Under the pieces are notes generated by a model. That model worked only from the letters and a program-made list of their open reading frames with translations. It had not been told where the DNA came from and searched no databases. A program made the translations under genes and the position numbers. Positions 16,925 to 26,169 of a DNA stretch of 26,169 nucleotides are shown piece after piece. This stretch comes from Lachnospiraceae bacterium (GTDB taxonomy: Bacteria; Bacillota; Clostridia; Lachnospirales; Lachnospiraceae): positions 1 through 26,169 of the forward strand of contig JAILJL010000084.1 in NCBI GenBank assembly GCA_024694785.1, read 5' to 3'. Every line of letters begins with the position of its first letter. The first letter of the stretch is position 1.

Positions 16925-17923
16925 ATGAAGTTTAAGAGGATAAGGGCTCTTGCAGTTCTTCTTGCTGTCGTAATGATAATTATGACAGGCTGCAAGGGAA
17001 AGAAGGTAGAGGTGGCGTGGGAGACCAAGCTTAATGATACTACACTTCTTAAAATCGAGAGAGAGACGGTAAGTCTTGATGAGGCCAGACTTATATTTAT
17101 TAATTACAGGAATCTGTATATCAAGGCCTTGGGTGACGAGATTGTCGGAGAAGCCGAATCGGACGGCGATTTTGAACAATATATAAGAAGTACGGTTCTC
17201 TCGGAACTTGCCAAGATGAAGACAATGGTTATTCTTGCGACGGAGAAAGGCATTGAGCTTACCAATGAGGAACAGATGGCTGCGGAAAAGGCAGCAGATG
17301 TGTATTATGGCGGACTAAGTGATGAAGAGAAAGACTATATATCTCTTTCAAAGGAAAGTATAGCAGAGCTTTATGCGGATTATGCACTTGCCGCCAAGTT
17401 ATATACAATGCTTTCCGGTGGTGTCAATGCGGAAGTGAGCGATGATGATGCCAGAGTGATGATTGTCCGTCAGATTATGGTAAGTACACAGGCTGATGCC
17501 AATAAAGTGCAAGAGAGGCTTGACGCGGGTGCAGAATTTACGGATGTTGCCAATTCTTTAAGCGAGGTGAGCTCCAGAGAATTCAAATTATACCGGCAGA
17601 AGATGAGTGATGTCGTGTATATGGCGCTTTCCACACTTGATGACGATGCAGTATCGGCATGTATCAAAGAGAATGACAAATTCTATTTTTACTACGTTGT
17701 CAGTAAGATAGACAGAGAACTTACGGAGGAGAATAAGCTTGTAATAGTACATGAGCGCGCAAAGGCTGCATTTGACGATGTATATGATGATGCCGTAAGT
17801 AATATGAATTCCACATATAATGAGTCACTGCTTAATGAGCTTACAATCGAAGATGACGTTAAATGCGAGACTTCGAATTTTTTCAGCATATTTAGTAAGT
17901 ATTTCACAAAGTACGCGGAATAG
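16925..17923 (+). CDS. SurA/PrsA-like lipoprotein with degenerate parvulin domain
   Basis: Probable extracytoplasmic folding helper of 332 residues. Residues 1-23 are a lipoprotein signal with lipobox MTGC (Cys23). The next part is a helical SurA-N-like region (about 60-165; TVSLDEARLIFINYRN, then LSELAKMKTMVILATEKGIELT). Residues about 175-265 resemble a parvulin rotamase: IVRQIMVSTQADANKVQERL, then AGAEFTDVANSLSEVSS, which matches the usual hxILV...A..(L/V)..L..G..F..LA...S pattern. The histidine expected in the first strand is Gln183, and the one expected in the last strand is replaced by Tyr257, so catalysis of proline isomerisation is doubtful and a chaperone role is more likely. It starts with AGAGGG eight bases upstream of ATG and follows the small gene by four bases. 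Confidence 0.82.
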   Translation: MKFKRIRALAVLLAVVMIIMTGCKGKKVEVAWETKLNDTTLLKIERETVSLDEARLIFINYRNLYIKALGDEIVGEAESDGDFEQYIRSTVLSELAKMKTMVILATEKGIELTNEEQMAAEKAADVYYGGLSDEEKDYISLSKESIAELYADYALAAKLYTMLSGGVNAEVSDDDARVMIVRQIMVSTQADANKVQERLDAGAEFTDVANSLSEVSSREFKLYRQKMSDVVYMALSTLDDDAVSACIKENDKFYFYYVVSKIDRELTEENKLVIVHERAKAAFDDVYDDAVSNMNSTYNESLLNELTIEDDVKCETSNFFSIFSKYFTKYAE

Positions 17924-17964
17924 CAGTTATTTAATTGTAATGCCGCCAATAAGAGGGGTATGAT

Positions 17965-18705
17965 ATGCAGTTATTACAATTGGAAAAAGGAAGTACGGCA
18001 ACAATATATGCCGAACAGGGCGGAAAAAGTATTAAGTTCAAGCAACGAATAAAGCGAATAACCAAGGAGGAAGAAGCTTTATTACGTGAGAAGATTGGCA
18101 AGATGGCCGATTTCTGCGTAATCGAGCCGGTTATGGTTAAAGGACGTATGGTCAGCTTCGCGGTACCGGGTATAGTGTGTTCTGTTCTCGGTATAATTGA
18201 CAGTCGTCCATATAGATGGAGTAATATTAATCTCGCCAGGGTTTCATTCCCGCAATCCGGTAATGCACTTGTTGCATATACCGCCGGAATGGGAGCTAAG
18301 TATGAGAGAAGGGGTTCATATAGAGCTGTTGTCGGAATTAACGGAACAACCAGAATTGTTAAAGAGGGCAGCAAGCATAGTACGCTTATTAAAGATGTAA
18401 GTATGAATGGAATCGGACTTGTGGTACCGAAAGATTTTAGTGCGAAGATAGGAGATAATATCAATATTCAATACTCGGACACGATTTCACTTGATAAGCT
18501 CGATTCACAGTATGTCAAGTTTGATCTTGACGCTTTTATAGTAAGAGAACAGCCGCTTGATGCAAACAGAAAGATTATAGGCTGCCGTCTTACTGCAGGT
18601 GACCGTAATATGCTGAGCAGATATATATCAAGCAAGCAAAAGAAGAGCTTGCAGTATAGAAGTGCTCGCAATTCGGATAAAACTACTTTTGTAGAAAGGA
18701 AATGA
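17965..18705 (+). CDS. PilZ domain protein (cyclic-di-GMP effector, YcgR-like layout)
   Basis: Cytosolic protein of 246 residues with two parts. Residues 1-105 form a beta-rich N-terminal domain like the one in YcgR-type flagellar brakes (weak similarity). Residues about 112-225 are a PilZ domain with both cyclic-di-GMP signatures: RxxxR (Arg116-Gly-Ser-Tyr-Arg120, preceded by Arg115) and DxSxxG (Asp144-Val-Ser-Met-Asn-Gly149), followed by IGLVVP. It therefore should bind the nucleotide. It starts at ATG 17965 after GAGGGG, 41 bases past the lipoprotein gene, the largest gap in this part of the run, so a separate promoter is possible although none is convincing. The TGA stop overlaps an ATG (ATGA at 18702). 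It lies two genes before a chemoreceptor-like protein, which suggests a role in motility or adhesion control. Confidence 0.9.
   Translation: MQLLQLEKGSTATIYAEQGGKSIKFKQRIKRITKEEEALLREKIGKMADFCVIEPVMVKGRMVSFAVPGIVCSVLGIIDSRPYRWSNINLARVSFPQSGNALVAYTAGMGAKYERRGSYRAVVGINGTTRIVKEGSKHSTLIKDVSMNGIGLVVPKDFSAKIGDNINIQYSDTISLDKLDSQYVKFDLDAFIVREQPLDANRKIIGCRLTAGDRNMLSRYISSKQKKSLQYRSARNSDKTTFVERK
18695..18700 (+). promoter_or_regulatory. Ribosome binding site deciding the htpG start
   Basis: AAAGGA ends one base before ATG 18702, too close, and 10 bases before ATG 18711, acceptable. The shorter form also begins as Hsp90 proteins of this group do. Confidence 0.6.
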
Positions 18706-18710
18706 TAGTA

Positions 18711-20636
18711 ATGAAACGACAGGGAAGTCTGTCAATTGACAGCGAAAATATATTCCCGATCATTAAGAAATGGTTATATTCTGATCAGGATATTTTCGTT
18801 CGTGAGCTTGTATCCAACGGATGCGATGCTATAACCAAGCTTAAGAAGTTAGACATGATGGGGGAATACGAACTTCCGGAGGATTACAAGCCCAGAATTG
18901 ACGTAATTGCCAATGACAGGGACAAAACATTGACATTCATCGATAATGGTCTCGGAATGACTGCAGATGAAGTGGAGGAATATATTAATCGTATAGCTTT
19001 CTCGGGAGCGACCGATTTCCTTAATACATATAAGGATAAGACCAATGACGACCAGATAATAGGTCATTTCGGACTTGGATTTTACTCGGCATTTATGGTA
19101 TCCGATAAGGTTACCATCGAGACTCTTTCATACAAAAAAGATGCAACTCCCGTATATTGGGAATGTGATGGCGGTACCGAATTTGATATGGAAGAGGGAG
19201 ACAAGGACAGTGTAGGTACCAAAATTACTTTATATATTAATGAGGATTGCCTGGCATATGCTAATGAATATAAGGTGCGCGAAGTATTGAACAAGTATTG
19301 CGCTTTTATGCCGACGGAGATCTATCTTACCAACCCGAATAAAGAGCCGAATAAGGATAAAGACGGCAATATGGTGGTTGAAGAAGAAAAGCCTATTAAC
19401 GATACCAATCCTTTGTGGACGCTTAATCCTGCGGAATGCAAGGAGGAACAGTACAAGGAATTCTATCGTAAGGTATTCCTTGATTATAAGGAGCCGCTTT
19501 TCTGGATTCATCTTAATATGGATTATCCTTTTAATCTTAAGGGTATTCTTTATTTTCCGAAGATTAACACGGAATATGACTCGATTGAAGGAACAATCAA
19601 GCTTTATAATAACCAGGTATTTATTGCAGACAATATTAAAGAGGTTATTCCGGAATTCCTTATGCTCCTAAAGGGCGTAATCGACTGCCCGGATCTTCCG
19701 CTTAACGTATCCCGTTCCGCATTGCAGAACGATGGTTTTGTTAATAAAATTTCCGAGTATATCTCCAAGAAGGTTGCCGATAAGTTATCAGGAATGTGTA
19801 AGACCGATAAGGAGAATTACGAGAAATTCTGGGATGATATAAGCCCGTTCATTAAGTATGGATGCTTAAAAGACGAGAAATTCTGTGACAGAATGAACGA
19901 CTTTATTCTTTTTAAGAATCTTGATGATAAGTATATTACATTACCTGAATTGATGGTTCAGGAAGATAAGGATAAAAGAGCCGATACGCAGGAAGATGCG
20001 AAGGACGGTACGCCGGAAGAAGCTAAAGAGCCTGAGAAGACGACAATATATTATGTAACAGACCCTGTAATGCAGAGCCAGTACATTAATATGTTCAAGG
20101 CTAACAATACACCTGCTGTAATCCTTAATCATAATATCGATACTTCCTTCATTACGCAGCTTGAGAGAAGAAATGAAAAATACAAGTTCATGCGTATTGA
20201 TTCGGAACTTATAAATGATGCCAAGGAAGAAGTTTCCGAAGATGAACTTAAGGATTCGCTCGAAGAAATTACCAAGGCATTTAAGAAAGCACTTAACCGC
20301 GATAATATCAATATTAAGCTTGAAAAGCTTAAAGACGAGAATATATCTTCAATCCTTACGCTTTCCGAAGAGGGAAGAAGAATGCAGGATATGATGAAGA
20401 TGTACGGAATGGCAGGAATGGATTCGAGTATGTTTGGCGGGGATGAATGCATTACACTAAATGTTAACAATAAGTTGGTAAAATTCATAATTGAGCATAA
20501 GAAGAGCAAACGTGTACCATTATTCTGCGAACAGTTGTACGATCTGGCATTACTTGCCAACAGGCCTCTTACTTCGGATGAAATGACGCGATTTGTTAAG
20601 AGATCTAATGAGATAATGCTTGAACTGGCAGATTAA
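18711..20636 (+). CDS. htpG: Molecular chaperone HtpG (bacterial Hsp90)
   Basis: Cytosolic ATP-dependent chaperone dimer of 641 residues. The N-terminal GHKL ATPase domain shows the catalytic Glu32 and magnesium-binding Asn36 in RELVSNGCDA, Asp78 in FIDNGLGMT, and the lid/glycine loop IGHFGLGFYSAFM. The middle domain holds DCPDLPLNVSRSALQ-like text with the catalytic-loop arginine (LPLNVSR). A highly charged segment near residues 420-445 (rich in D, E, K; ends before TTIYYV) separates middle parts, and the C-terminal dimerisation domain follows. I choose ATG 18711 over the in-frame ATG 18702 because of ribosome-site spacing and fit with the family. The gene overlaps nothing but starts 5 bases after the PilZ stop. 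No heat-shock operator such as CIRCE was seen. Confidence 0.96.
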   Translation: MKRQGSLSIDSENIFPIIKKWLYSDQDIFVRELVSNGCDAITKLKKLDMMGEYELPEDYKPRIDVIANDRDKTLTFIDNGLGMTADEVEEYINRIAFSGATDFLNTYKDKTNDDQIIGHFGLGFYSAFMVSDKVTIETLSYKKDATPVYWECDGGTEFDMEEGDKDSVGTKITLYINEDCLAYANEYKVREVLNKYCAFMPTEIYLTNPNKEPNKDKDGNMVVEEEKPINDTNPLWTLNPAECKEEQYKEFYRKVFLDYKEPLFWIHLNMDYPFNLKGILYFPKINTEYDSIEGTIKLYNNQVFIADNIKEVIPEFLMLLKGVIDCPDLPLNVSRSALQNDGFVNKISEYISKKVADKLSGMCKTDKENYEKFWDDISPFIKYGCLKDEKFCDRMNDFILFKNLDDKYITLPELMVQEDKDKRADTQEDAKDGTPEEAKEPEKTTIYYVTDPVMQSQYINMFKANNTPAVILNHNIDTSFITQLERRNEKYKFMRIDSELINDAKEEVSEDELKDSLEEITKAFKKALNRDNINIKLEKLKDENISSILTLSEEGRRMQDMMKMYGMAGMDSSMFGGDECITLNVNNKLVKFIIEHKKSKRVPLFCEQLYDLALLANRPLTSDEMTRFVKRSNEIMLELAD

Positions 20637-20670
20637 ATAGAGGGTTAATAATCGCTTTAGGAGGAGAGCC

Positions 20671-22599
20671 ATGAAACTAGTCCATACTAATGAGAATTGT
20701 ATCGGATGCAACAAATGTATAAGAGCATGTAGTGTTATCGGCGCCAATATAGCTGTTTTAAATCCCGACGGAACGATGCGTATAGAGGTAGACAGCGATA
20801 AGTGTATCGGATGCGGAGCCTGTATAGATGCATGCGAGCATCATGCGAGGGAATTTGAAGACGATACGGAAAGATTATTCGAGGACCTTGCAAAGGGAGA
20901 GAAGATAAGTATACTTCTTGCGCCTGCTTTTATTGCAAATTACCCGGATGAGTACGAGAGAATGCTCGGGGCACTTAAGAGTAAAGGTGTTAACAGAATT
21001 ATAAGCATCTCCTTTGGTGCGGATATAACAACCTGGGCATATATTAATTATGTTAAAGAGCATAATTTTGTCGGAGGCATTTCGCAGCCATGTCCTGCAG
21101 TTGTAGGTTACATTGAAAAGTATGTTCCGGAGCTTATTCCGAAGTTATTCCCTATTCATTCACCTATGATGTGCGGAGCTATCTATGCCAAGAAATATAT
21201 GGGCATTAATGATAAGCTCGCTTTTATAAGCCCTTGTATTGCCAAGAAGGTTGAGATAAGCGATCCTAATACTAACGGATATATATCCTATAATGTGACT
21301 TTCGATCATCTTGTTAAGTATTTGAAGGAGCACAATATAAGCGGCAATGCACTTGCGAAGGATGAAATTGAGTATGGTCTTGGTTCAGCATATCCTATGC
21401 CGGGTGGATTGAAGACCAATGTGTTCTGGTTCCTCGGTCAGGATCTTCTCATTCGTCAGGTTGAGGGCGAGAAGCATATGTATAACTATCTTGAATTACA
21501 TAAGAAAGAGATTGCTTCCGGAAAGAGCAAGGCATTTATGATTGATGCGCTTAATTGCGCACAGGGATGTCTCTATGGTACTGCAACGGAAGAGAGCAAG
21601 CTTAATAGTGACGATACACTTGTAAATATGAATAAGGTTGCAATCGGTTCAACAAATAATTTAAGAAAGAGTCCTTGGTCCGGCAAGCTTACTCCGGCAA
21701 AGCGACTTGAAGCTTTAAATAAGCAGTTTGCGGATCTTAATATTAATGATTTCATAAGAAGATATACTGACAAATCAAAAGAGTCTGCGCTTAAGACTCC
21801 TAGTGCTCAGGAATATAGTGAAATCTATAGTTCAATGTATAAGGATACGGAAGCTAAGCGTCATATTGATTGTGCCTGCTGCGGATATGATACATGCGAA
21901 CTTATGGCAAAGGCTATTTATAATGGAGTTAACAGAAAAGAGAATTGTATCCATTATGAAAGAGCAATGGTTCTAAAAGAGCGTGAACTTGTTAAGGTTA
22001 AGGAAGAAGAGAAGAATCAGGTTGAAGAACAGAAGCAGAAGATTAAAGATATGGTTGCGACCGTTAATGAGCACTTTGATTCGATGTATAGAGCAATTAA
22101 GGAGTTAACTGACGGTAACGAGCATAATGCCAACAGTACTGCGGCAATTGCAGAGCGTGTTAATAATATTGCCGAATTCAGTAATAATCTTCAGACTTCA
22201 ATGACTGATATTACGGATAAGATTAAAGAACTTGATGAAAACAATGCAGAGGTTGTATCTATTGCTTCGCAGACCAATCTTCTTGCACTTAATGCTTCAA
22301 TCGAAGCTGCCCGTGCAGGTGATGCGGGACGAGGATTCGCGGTTGTTGCCGAAGAGATCAATCAGCTTGCGGTATCATCCAAGGATACAGCTACAAAGAG
22401 CAGTTCGAGTCAGGAAATGATAGTTGAATCCATCGAGAAGATATTAGGCGAGACTTCTTCGCTTAATGATATCATCGGTAAGGTAGGCGAGAAGGTAGAG
22501 ACACTTGCCGGTCAGTCAGAGGAAATGACAGCAGAATTCAACAATATAGTTGATGTAGCAGGCAAGATTCAGGCGGCACTTAATGAGCTTGCAGAGTAA
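20671..22599 (+). CDS. Soluble ferredoxin/[FeFe]-hydrogenase-like/chemoreceptor fusion (putative H2 or redox sensor)
   Basis: A 642-residue cytosolic protein with four parts. Residues 1-60: two [4Fe-4S] ferredoxin motifs (Cys10, 13, 16, 20 and Cys45, 48, 51, 55). Residues about 78-350: H-cluster domain with the four cubane cysteines at Cys141 (SQPCPA), Cys189 (SPCIAKK, with the conserved Lys192), Cys296 and Cys300 (NCAQGC). The proton-relay cysteine of catalytic enzymes (CpI Cys299) is Pro140, and the methionines before the second and third cysteines are Ser187 and Leu294, as expected of sensory rather than fast catalytic forms. Residues 401-426: another Fe-S motif (CACCGYDTC plus a later Cys). 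Residues about 440-642: charged coiled coil and methyl-accepting signalling hairpin with [18 protein letters not shown] (533-550). No membrane segment. AGGAGGAG precedes ATG; a terminator follows the stop. Confidence 0.9.
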   Translation: MKLVHTNENCIGCNKCIRACSVIGANIAVLNPDGTMRIEVDSDKCIGCGACIDACEHHAREFEDDTERLFEDLAKGEKISILLAPAFIANYPDEYERMLGALKSKGVNRIISISFGADITTWAYINYVKEHNFVGGISQPCPAVVGYIEKYVPELIPKLFPIHSPMMCGAIYAKKYMGINDKLAFISPCIAKKVEISDPNTNGYISYNVTFDHLVKYLKEHNISGNALAKDEIEYGLGSAYPMPGGLKTNVFWFLGQDLLIRQVEGEKHMYNYLELHKKEIASGKSKAFMIDALNCAQGCLYGTATEESKLNSDDTLVNMNKVAIGSTNNLRKSPWSGKLTPAKRLEALNKQFADLNINDFIRRYTDKSKESALKTPSAQEYSEIYSSMYKDTEAKRHIDCACCGYDTCELMAKAIYNGVNRKENCIHYERAMVLKERELVKVKEEEKNQVEEQKQKIKDMVATVNEHFDSMYRAIKELTDGNEHNANSTAAIAERVNNIAEFSNNLQTSMTDITDKIKELDENNAEVVSIASQTNLLALNASIEAARAGDAGRGFAVVAEEINQLAVSSKDTATKSSSSQEMIVESIEKILGETSSLNDIIGKVGEKVETLAGQSEEMTAEFNNIVDVAGKIQAALNELAE

Positions 22600-22609
22600 G
22601 ACATAATTT

Positions 22610-22640
22610 AAGGTCAGGGTTTAAAACCCTGACCTTTTTT
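22610..22640. terminator. Intrinsic terminator ending the long plus-strand run
   Basis: A 10-bp perfect stem (22610-22619 AAGGTCAGGG pairing with 22627-22636 CCCTGACCTT), 7-base loop TTTAAAA and a T-run to 22640 on the plus strand. It sits 10 bases past the fusion gene's stop and just outside the stop of the minus-strand gene (22642). The minus-strand T-tract is weak (TAAATTA), so it acts best for the plus strand. Confidence 0.92.
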
Positions 22641-22641
22641 A

Positions 22642-25600
22642 TTACTCATTAAGATTTTTGTTCGCCGTTGAAAGCATAAGCTTAATTCGGTTAAGCTGGT
22701 TAACCTCGGAAGCACCCGGATCGTAATCTATTGCAACGATATTAGCCTTAGGATATATGGAACGAATCCTTTTAATTACACCCTTTCCCACAACATGGTT
22801 AGGAAGACACGCGAAAGGCTGTGCACAGATGATATTCGGGACATTATCCTCGATAAGTTCAAGCATTTCACCGGTCAGGAACCAGCCTTCGCCGGTCTGA
22901 TTACCTATAGATACGATGTCAGAGGCCTTCTTGGCGAGATACCTGATGTCTGCAGGAGGCTCGAAATGAGTACTGTTGATAAAAGCGCGTCTTGCAGAAG
23001 CTCTTATTATATCAAGGTACTTCATCGTAAGGTGTGTAAATATCTTGCTTGACGGCTTGGCACCTAAGTGTTCAACCTTGAAATCCTGATCGTAGAAGCA
23101 ATAGAAGAGGAAATCGGTAAGATCCGGAACTACGGCTTCTGCACCCTCGTGTTCAAGAAGGTCAACCACATAGTTATTGGCAAGAGGAGAGAACTTAACA
23201 AGTATTTCGCCTACAACGCCGACACGAGGCTTCTTGATGTCCTTAACCGGGAGCTTGTCGAAGTCTCTTATTATATCGCGACAAAGCTTATTGAAAGCTA
23301 TTCGTGACGGCCATAATTTGCCTGTAATGAGCTTTATTGCTTTTTCTTCGTATTTCTTATGAAGTTCGTTGGCAGAGCCCGGAACAAGTTCATAAGGGCG
23401 CATACGATATAAGCATCTCATAAATACGTCTCCGATAATAAGAGCATACATGGCGCGGCGAAGGAGACCCGGAGTGATCTTGAATCCCGGGTTGCTCTCG
23501 AGGGAGCTTACGTTAAGCGATATTACCGGAATGTGTTCGTGACCGGATTTCGCGAGTGCACGACGGATGAATCCTATATAATTGGTAGCACGACATCCGC
23601 CGCCGGTCTGAGTTATGATTACTGCAGTCTTATTAAGATCATACTTACCGGATTCAATGGCATCCATGATTTGACCGACGACAATAAGCGACGGGAAGCA
23701 GGCATCATTGTTGACGTACTTTAATCCTTTGTCTATTGCGGCTCTTGTGTCGTTATTCAAGACATCAAAGTTATATCCCGCAGCCTTGAAGGCCTTTTCT
23801 AGTAAAGTAAAGTGAATAGGCGACATCTGCGGACAGAGTATCGTGTATTTATCACGTTTCATCTTCTTGGTGAAAAGCGGGCGGTTGAAGCTGGTCTTTA
23901 CTATGGTGCGCTTCTTACCTTCCTTCTCCCGAACTTTTATGGCGGAAAGAAGGGAACGGATTCTGATTCTTGCCGCGCCTAAGTTCGATACTTCGTCTAT
24001 CTTAAGACAGGTATATATCTTTTCGGAATTGGAGAGAATGTCGTTAACGCAGTCTGTTGTAACGGCGTCGAGTCCGCATCCGAAGGAATTAAGCTGGATA
24101 AGATCGAGATTATCATGCAGTCTTACATATTCAGCCGCAGCATAGAGTCTCGAGTGATACATCCATTGATCCATAACGATCAGAGGACGATCCACTTTGC
24201 CGAGATGGGAGATTGAATCTTCCGTAAGAACGGCAATGTCATAGGACTGGATAAGCTCCGGTATGCCGTGATTAATCTCGGGATCCAGGTGATAAGGACG
24301 ACCTGCTAGAACGATTCCGTGCTTATGGTTATCCTCGAGGTATTTTAGTACTTCTTCGCCCTTTAATTGGATGTCTTTCTTTACGCTTTCAAGCTCTTTC
24401 CAGCCCTTGTGGGCAGCAAGACGAATCTCTTTTGAGGATATATTGAATTCTTTCTCGAAAATATCGATTAAAGCAGTTGTCACTATCTGCTCTGATTCGA
24501 AGGAAAGGAAAGGATTGTAGAACTTTACCTCGCCTCTCGTAATCTCATCCACGTTATTCTTGATGTTCTCCGCATAAGAGGTAACGATTGGGCAGTTGTA
24601 GTGATTGTTTGCATCCTTGAATTCGTTACGCTCATAAGGAATACAAGGATAGAATATAAAGTCGGGATGCTTATCTATAAGCCACTTAATATGTCCGTGA
24701 GCAAGCTTTGCAGGATAGCATTCCGATTCCGAAGGAATTGATTCTATACCAAGCTCGTATACCTTCCTTGTGGAAAGTGGTGACAATATTACGGAGAAAC
24801 CGAGTGTCGTAAAGAAAGTATGCCAGAAAGGATAATTCTCGTAGATATTAAGGACTCTCGGGATTCCGACCGTGCCGCGCAAAGCTTCGTCCTTTGAAAG
24901 AGGCTTATATCCGAATACTCTGCCTAATTTGTATTTAAAGAGGTTAGGAGTGTCAGAGGCTCTCTTCTCACGACCAAGGCCTCTCTCGCAGCGGTTACCC
25001 GATATGTATTTTCTGTCGTCATTGAATTCGTTGATTGTAAGAAGACAATGGTTGATACATCCCTGACATCTTGAAAGGGATGTTGTGTATTTAAGGTTGT
25101 TAAGACCGTCAAGATCAAGGGTAGTTGTGACATATCCTTCTTCGTGACGTTCTCTTGCAATCAAAGCCGCACCAAAAGCACCCATAATACCTGCGATATC
25201 AGGTCTTATGGCTTCGTGACCGCTTATAAGTTCGAGAGAACGTAAAACAGCATCATTGTAGAAGGTACCGCCCTGTACAACCAGGTTCTTGCCTAATGAT
25301 TCCGCAGAAGTTAATTTGATAACCTTGAACAATGCATTTTTGATAACGGAATAAGCAAGGCCTGCAGAGATATCGGCAACGGATGCGCCTTCCTTCTGTG
25401 CCTGCTTAACTTTTGAATTCATGAATACGGTACATCTTGTACCAAGGTCTATAGGATGTTCTGCAAAAAGCGCTTCCTTCGCAAAGTTAATGACGGAATA
25501 ATCAAGGCTTTTTGCGAAGGTCTCTATGAATGAACCACAGCCCGAAGAGCATGCTTCATTAAGAAGTACGGAATCAACCGCACCTTTTTTAATCTTGATG

Positions 25601-26169
25601 CACTTCATGTCCTGTCCGCCGATATCAAGGATACAGTCTACGTCAGGATTGAAGAATGAAGCAGCATAGTAGTGCGCGATAGTCTCGACTTCGCCATCGT
25701 CAAGGCATAGGCCTTCTTTCATAAGGGCTTCGCCGTATCCCGTAGAGCAGGAGTGAACAATCTTGGCATCGCTCGGCATAAGCGCATACATATCCTTTAA
25801 AGCGTTAACGACCGTACCTAACGGGCTTCCGGAGTTGCCGCTGTAGAAGGAATAGAGAAGGTCACCGTTCTCACTTACAAGGGCAATCTTGGTAGTGGTT
25901 GAACCTGAGTCTATTCCAAGGTAGCAGTTACCATGATATGTCTTGATATTGCCCTTTTTAACGGTTGCATTCTCGTGACGCGCGACAAAATCCTCGTAAT
26001 CCTTCTCGTCCCTGAAAAGAGGGTCAAGACGTGCGACTTCGAATTCCATATGCAAGTCACTGTTTAATGTATCTATAATTTCATCAATATTGTATGTATA
26101 ATCGTAAGAAAAGTTAAGCGCGGAACCTATTGCAGCAAATAGATGCGAGTTCTCCGGATATATAGTATG
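22642..26169 (-). CDS. 2-hydroxyacyl-CoA dehydratase activase-type protein, start beyond right edge
   Basis: Large Fe-S/ATPase protein of the BcrAD/BadFG - DUF2229 - HgdB-like architecture; relatives use ATP to push electrons onto a partner or own Fe-S centre, but the substrate of this long fused group is unknown. The frame is open through the right edge: the 38 codons before the ATG at 26055 contain [14 protein letters not shown], the usual end of an ASKHA ATPase domain, so a first ATPase copy lies outside. Visible in order: second ATPase domain ([11 protein letters not shown] near 25917; DIGGQD; cysteines in [13 protein letters not shown] near 25535-25555), DUF2229 region ([15 protein letters not shown]), a centre with [11 protein letters not shown] and [20 protein letters not shown], and the C-terminal [10 protein letters not shown] and [11 protein letters not shown]. 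At least 1175 residues are visible. The usual annotation is CoA-substrate-specific enzyme activase. Confidence 0.9.
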   Translation of the reverse strand, partial: HTIYPENSHLFAAIGSALNFSYDYTYNIDEIIDTLNSDLHMEFEVARLDPLFRDEKDYEDFVARHENATVKKGNIKTYHGNCYLGIDSGSTTTKIALVSENGDLLYSFYSGNSGSPLGTVVNALKDMYALMPSDAKIVHSCSTGYGEALMKEGLCLDDGEVETIAHYYAASFFNPDVDCILDIGGQDMKCIKIKKGAVDSVLLNEACSSGCGSFIETFAKSLDYSVINFAKEALFAEHPIDLGTRCTVFMNSKVKQAQKEGASVADISAGLAYSVIKNALFKVIKLTSAESLGKNLVVQGGTFYNDAVLRSLELISGHEAIRPDIAGIMGAFGAALIARERHEEGYVTTTLDLDGLNNLKYTTSLSRCQGCINHCLLTINEFNDDRKYISGNRCERGLGREKRASDTPNLFKYKLGRVFGYKPLSKDEALRGTVGIPRVLNIYENYPFWHTFFTTLGFSVILSPLSTRKVYELGIESIPSESECYPAKLAHGHIKWLIDKHPDFIFYPCIPYERNEFKDANNHYNCPIVTSYAENIKNNVDEITRGEVKFYNPFLSFESEQIVTTALIDIFEKEFNISSKEIRLAAHKGWKELESVKKDIQLKGEEVLKYLEDNHKHGIVLAGRPYHLDPEINHGIPELIQSYDIAVLTEDSISHLGKVDRPLIVMDQWMYHSRLYAAAEYVRLHDNLDLIQLNSFGCGLDAVTTDCVNDILSNSEKIYTCLKIDEVSNLGAARIRIRSLLSAIKVREKEGKKRTIVKTSFNRPLFTKKMKRDKYTILCPQMSPIHFTLLEKAFKAAGYNFDVLNNDTRAAIDKGLKYVNNDACFPSLIVVGQIMDAIESGKYDLNKTAVIITQTGGGCRATNYIGFIRRALAKSGHEHIPVISLNVSSLESNPGFKITPGLLRRAMYALIIGDVFMRCLYRMRPYELVPGSANELHKKYEEKAIKLITGKLWPSRIAFNKLCRDIIRDFDKLPVKDIKKPRVGVVGEILVKFSPLANNYVVDLLEHEGAEAVVPDLTDFLFYCFYDQDFKVEHLGAKPSSKIFTHLTMKYLDIIRASARRAFINSTHFEPPADIRYLAKKASDIVSIGNQTGEGWFLTGEMLELIEDNVPNIICAQPFACLPNHVVGKGVIKRIRSIYPKANIVAIDYDPGASEVNQLNRIKLMLSTANKNLNE

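Noticed and set aside
17903..17941. Internal promoter before the PilZ gene (TTCACA with AT-rich boxes)
   Set aside because: Spacer lengths of 18-21 bases and poor -10 matches make it no better than chance.
17931..18464. A 177-codon open frame on the minus strand
   Set aside because: It lies fully opposite the PilZ gene, whose motifs are clear; no ribosome site or recognisable domain.
20620..20651. Internal promoter before the hydrogenase-like fusion (TTGAAC with TTAATA)
   Set aside because: The spacer is 19 bases or more and the -10 box is weak.
26055..26055. ATG at 26055 as the true start of the activase gene
   Set aside because: The frame continues without a stop to the window edge, and the upstream codons spell a typical end of an ATPase domain.

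Overview
The window looks like chromosomal DNA of an anaerobic Firmicute, most likely of the family Lachnospiraceae (class Clostridia). The reasons are moderate-to-low GC with A/T-rich codon endings, strong AGGAGG-type ribosome sites, AddAB instead of RecBCD, LuxS plus a nucleosidase (Pfs), short lipoprotein signals, a fused acyl-CoA dehydratase activase and [FeFe]-hydrogenase-type domains. No oxygen-dependent enzyme, phage gene, transposase, tRNA, rRNA or CRISPR array was seen. The placement rests on gene style and remembered family features, not on a search.

Layout. (1) 2-1042, plus strand: end of prfA (release factor 1), cut by the left edge, then a strong bidirectional terminator (1054-1089). 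(2) 1098-2906, minus strand: oligoendopeptidase F. (3) 2907-3071: a 165-base divergent spacer with candidate promoters both ways. (4) 3072-22599, plus strand: fifteen genes in a row with gaps of at most about 40 bases and several overlaps, and no internal terminator that I could see. (5) A second bidirectional terminator (22610-22640). (6) 22642-26169, minus strand: a very large 2-hydroxyacyl-CoA dehydratase activase-type protein, cut by the right edge.

The long plus-strand run splits by function. 3072-7736 looks like a sulfur and methyl-cycle unit: a polar amino acid ABC importer with a cystine-binder-like lipoprotein, then the nucleosidase Pfs, an MFS carrier and LuxS. Pfs and LuxS convert S-adenosylhomocysteine to adenine, homocysteine and the AI-2 precursor; the MFS gene between them is a candidate carrier for one of the pathway's small molecules. 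7760-9013 is a proline aminopeptidase. 9046-16010 is addB-addA (double-strand break repair), followed by a Maf nucleotide pyrophosphatase, a small acidic protein of unknown function and a SurA/PrsA-like lipoprotein. 17965-22599 holds a PilZ protein (cyclic-di-GMP), Hsp90 (HtpG) and the most unusual gene of the window.

That gene (20671-22599) encodes one soluble polypeptide with two [4Fe-4S] ferredoxin motifs, an [FeFe]-hydrogenase H-cluster domain keeping the four cluster cysteines but lacking the proton-relay cysteine, another Fe-S motif and a chemoreceptor signalling hairpin. It reads as a cytosolic H2 or redox sensor wired to chemotaxis. A second point of interest is a nine-A tract in addA that could, by slippage, give a helicase lacking its nuclease domain.
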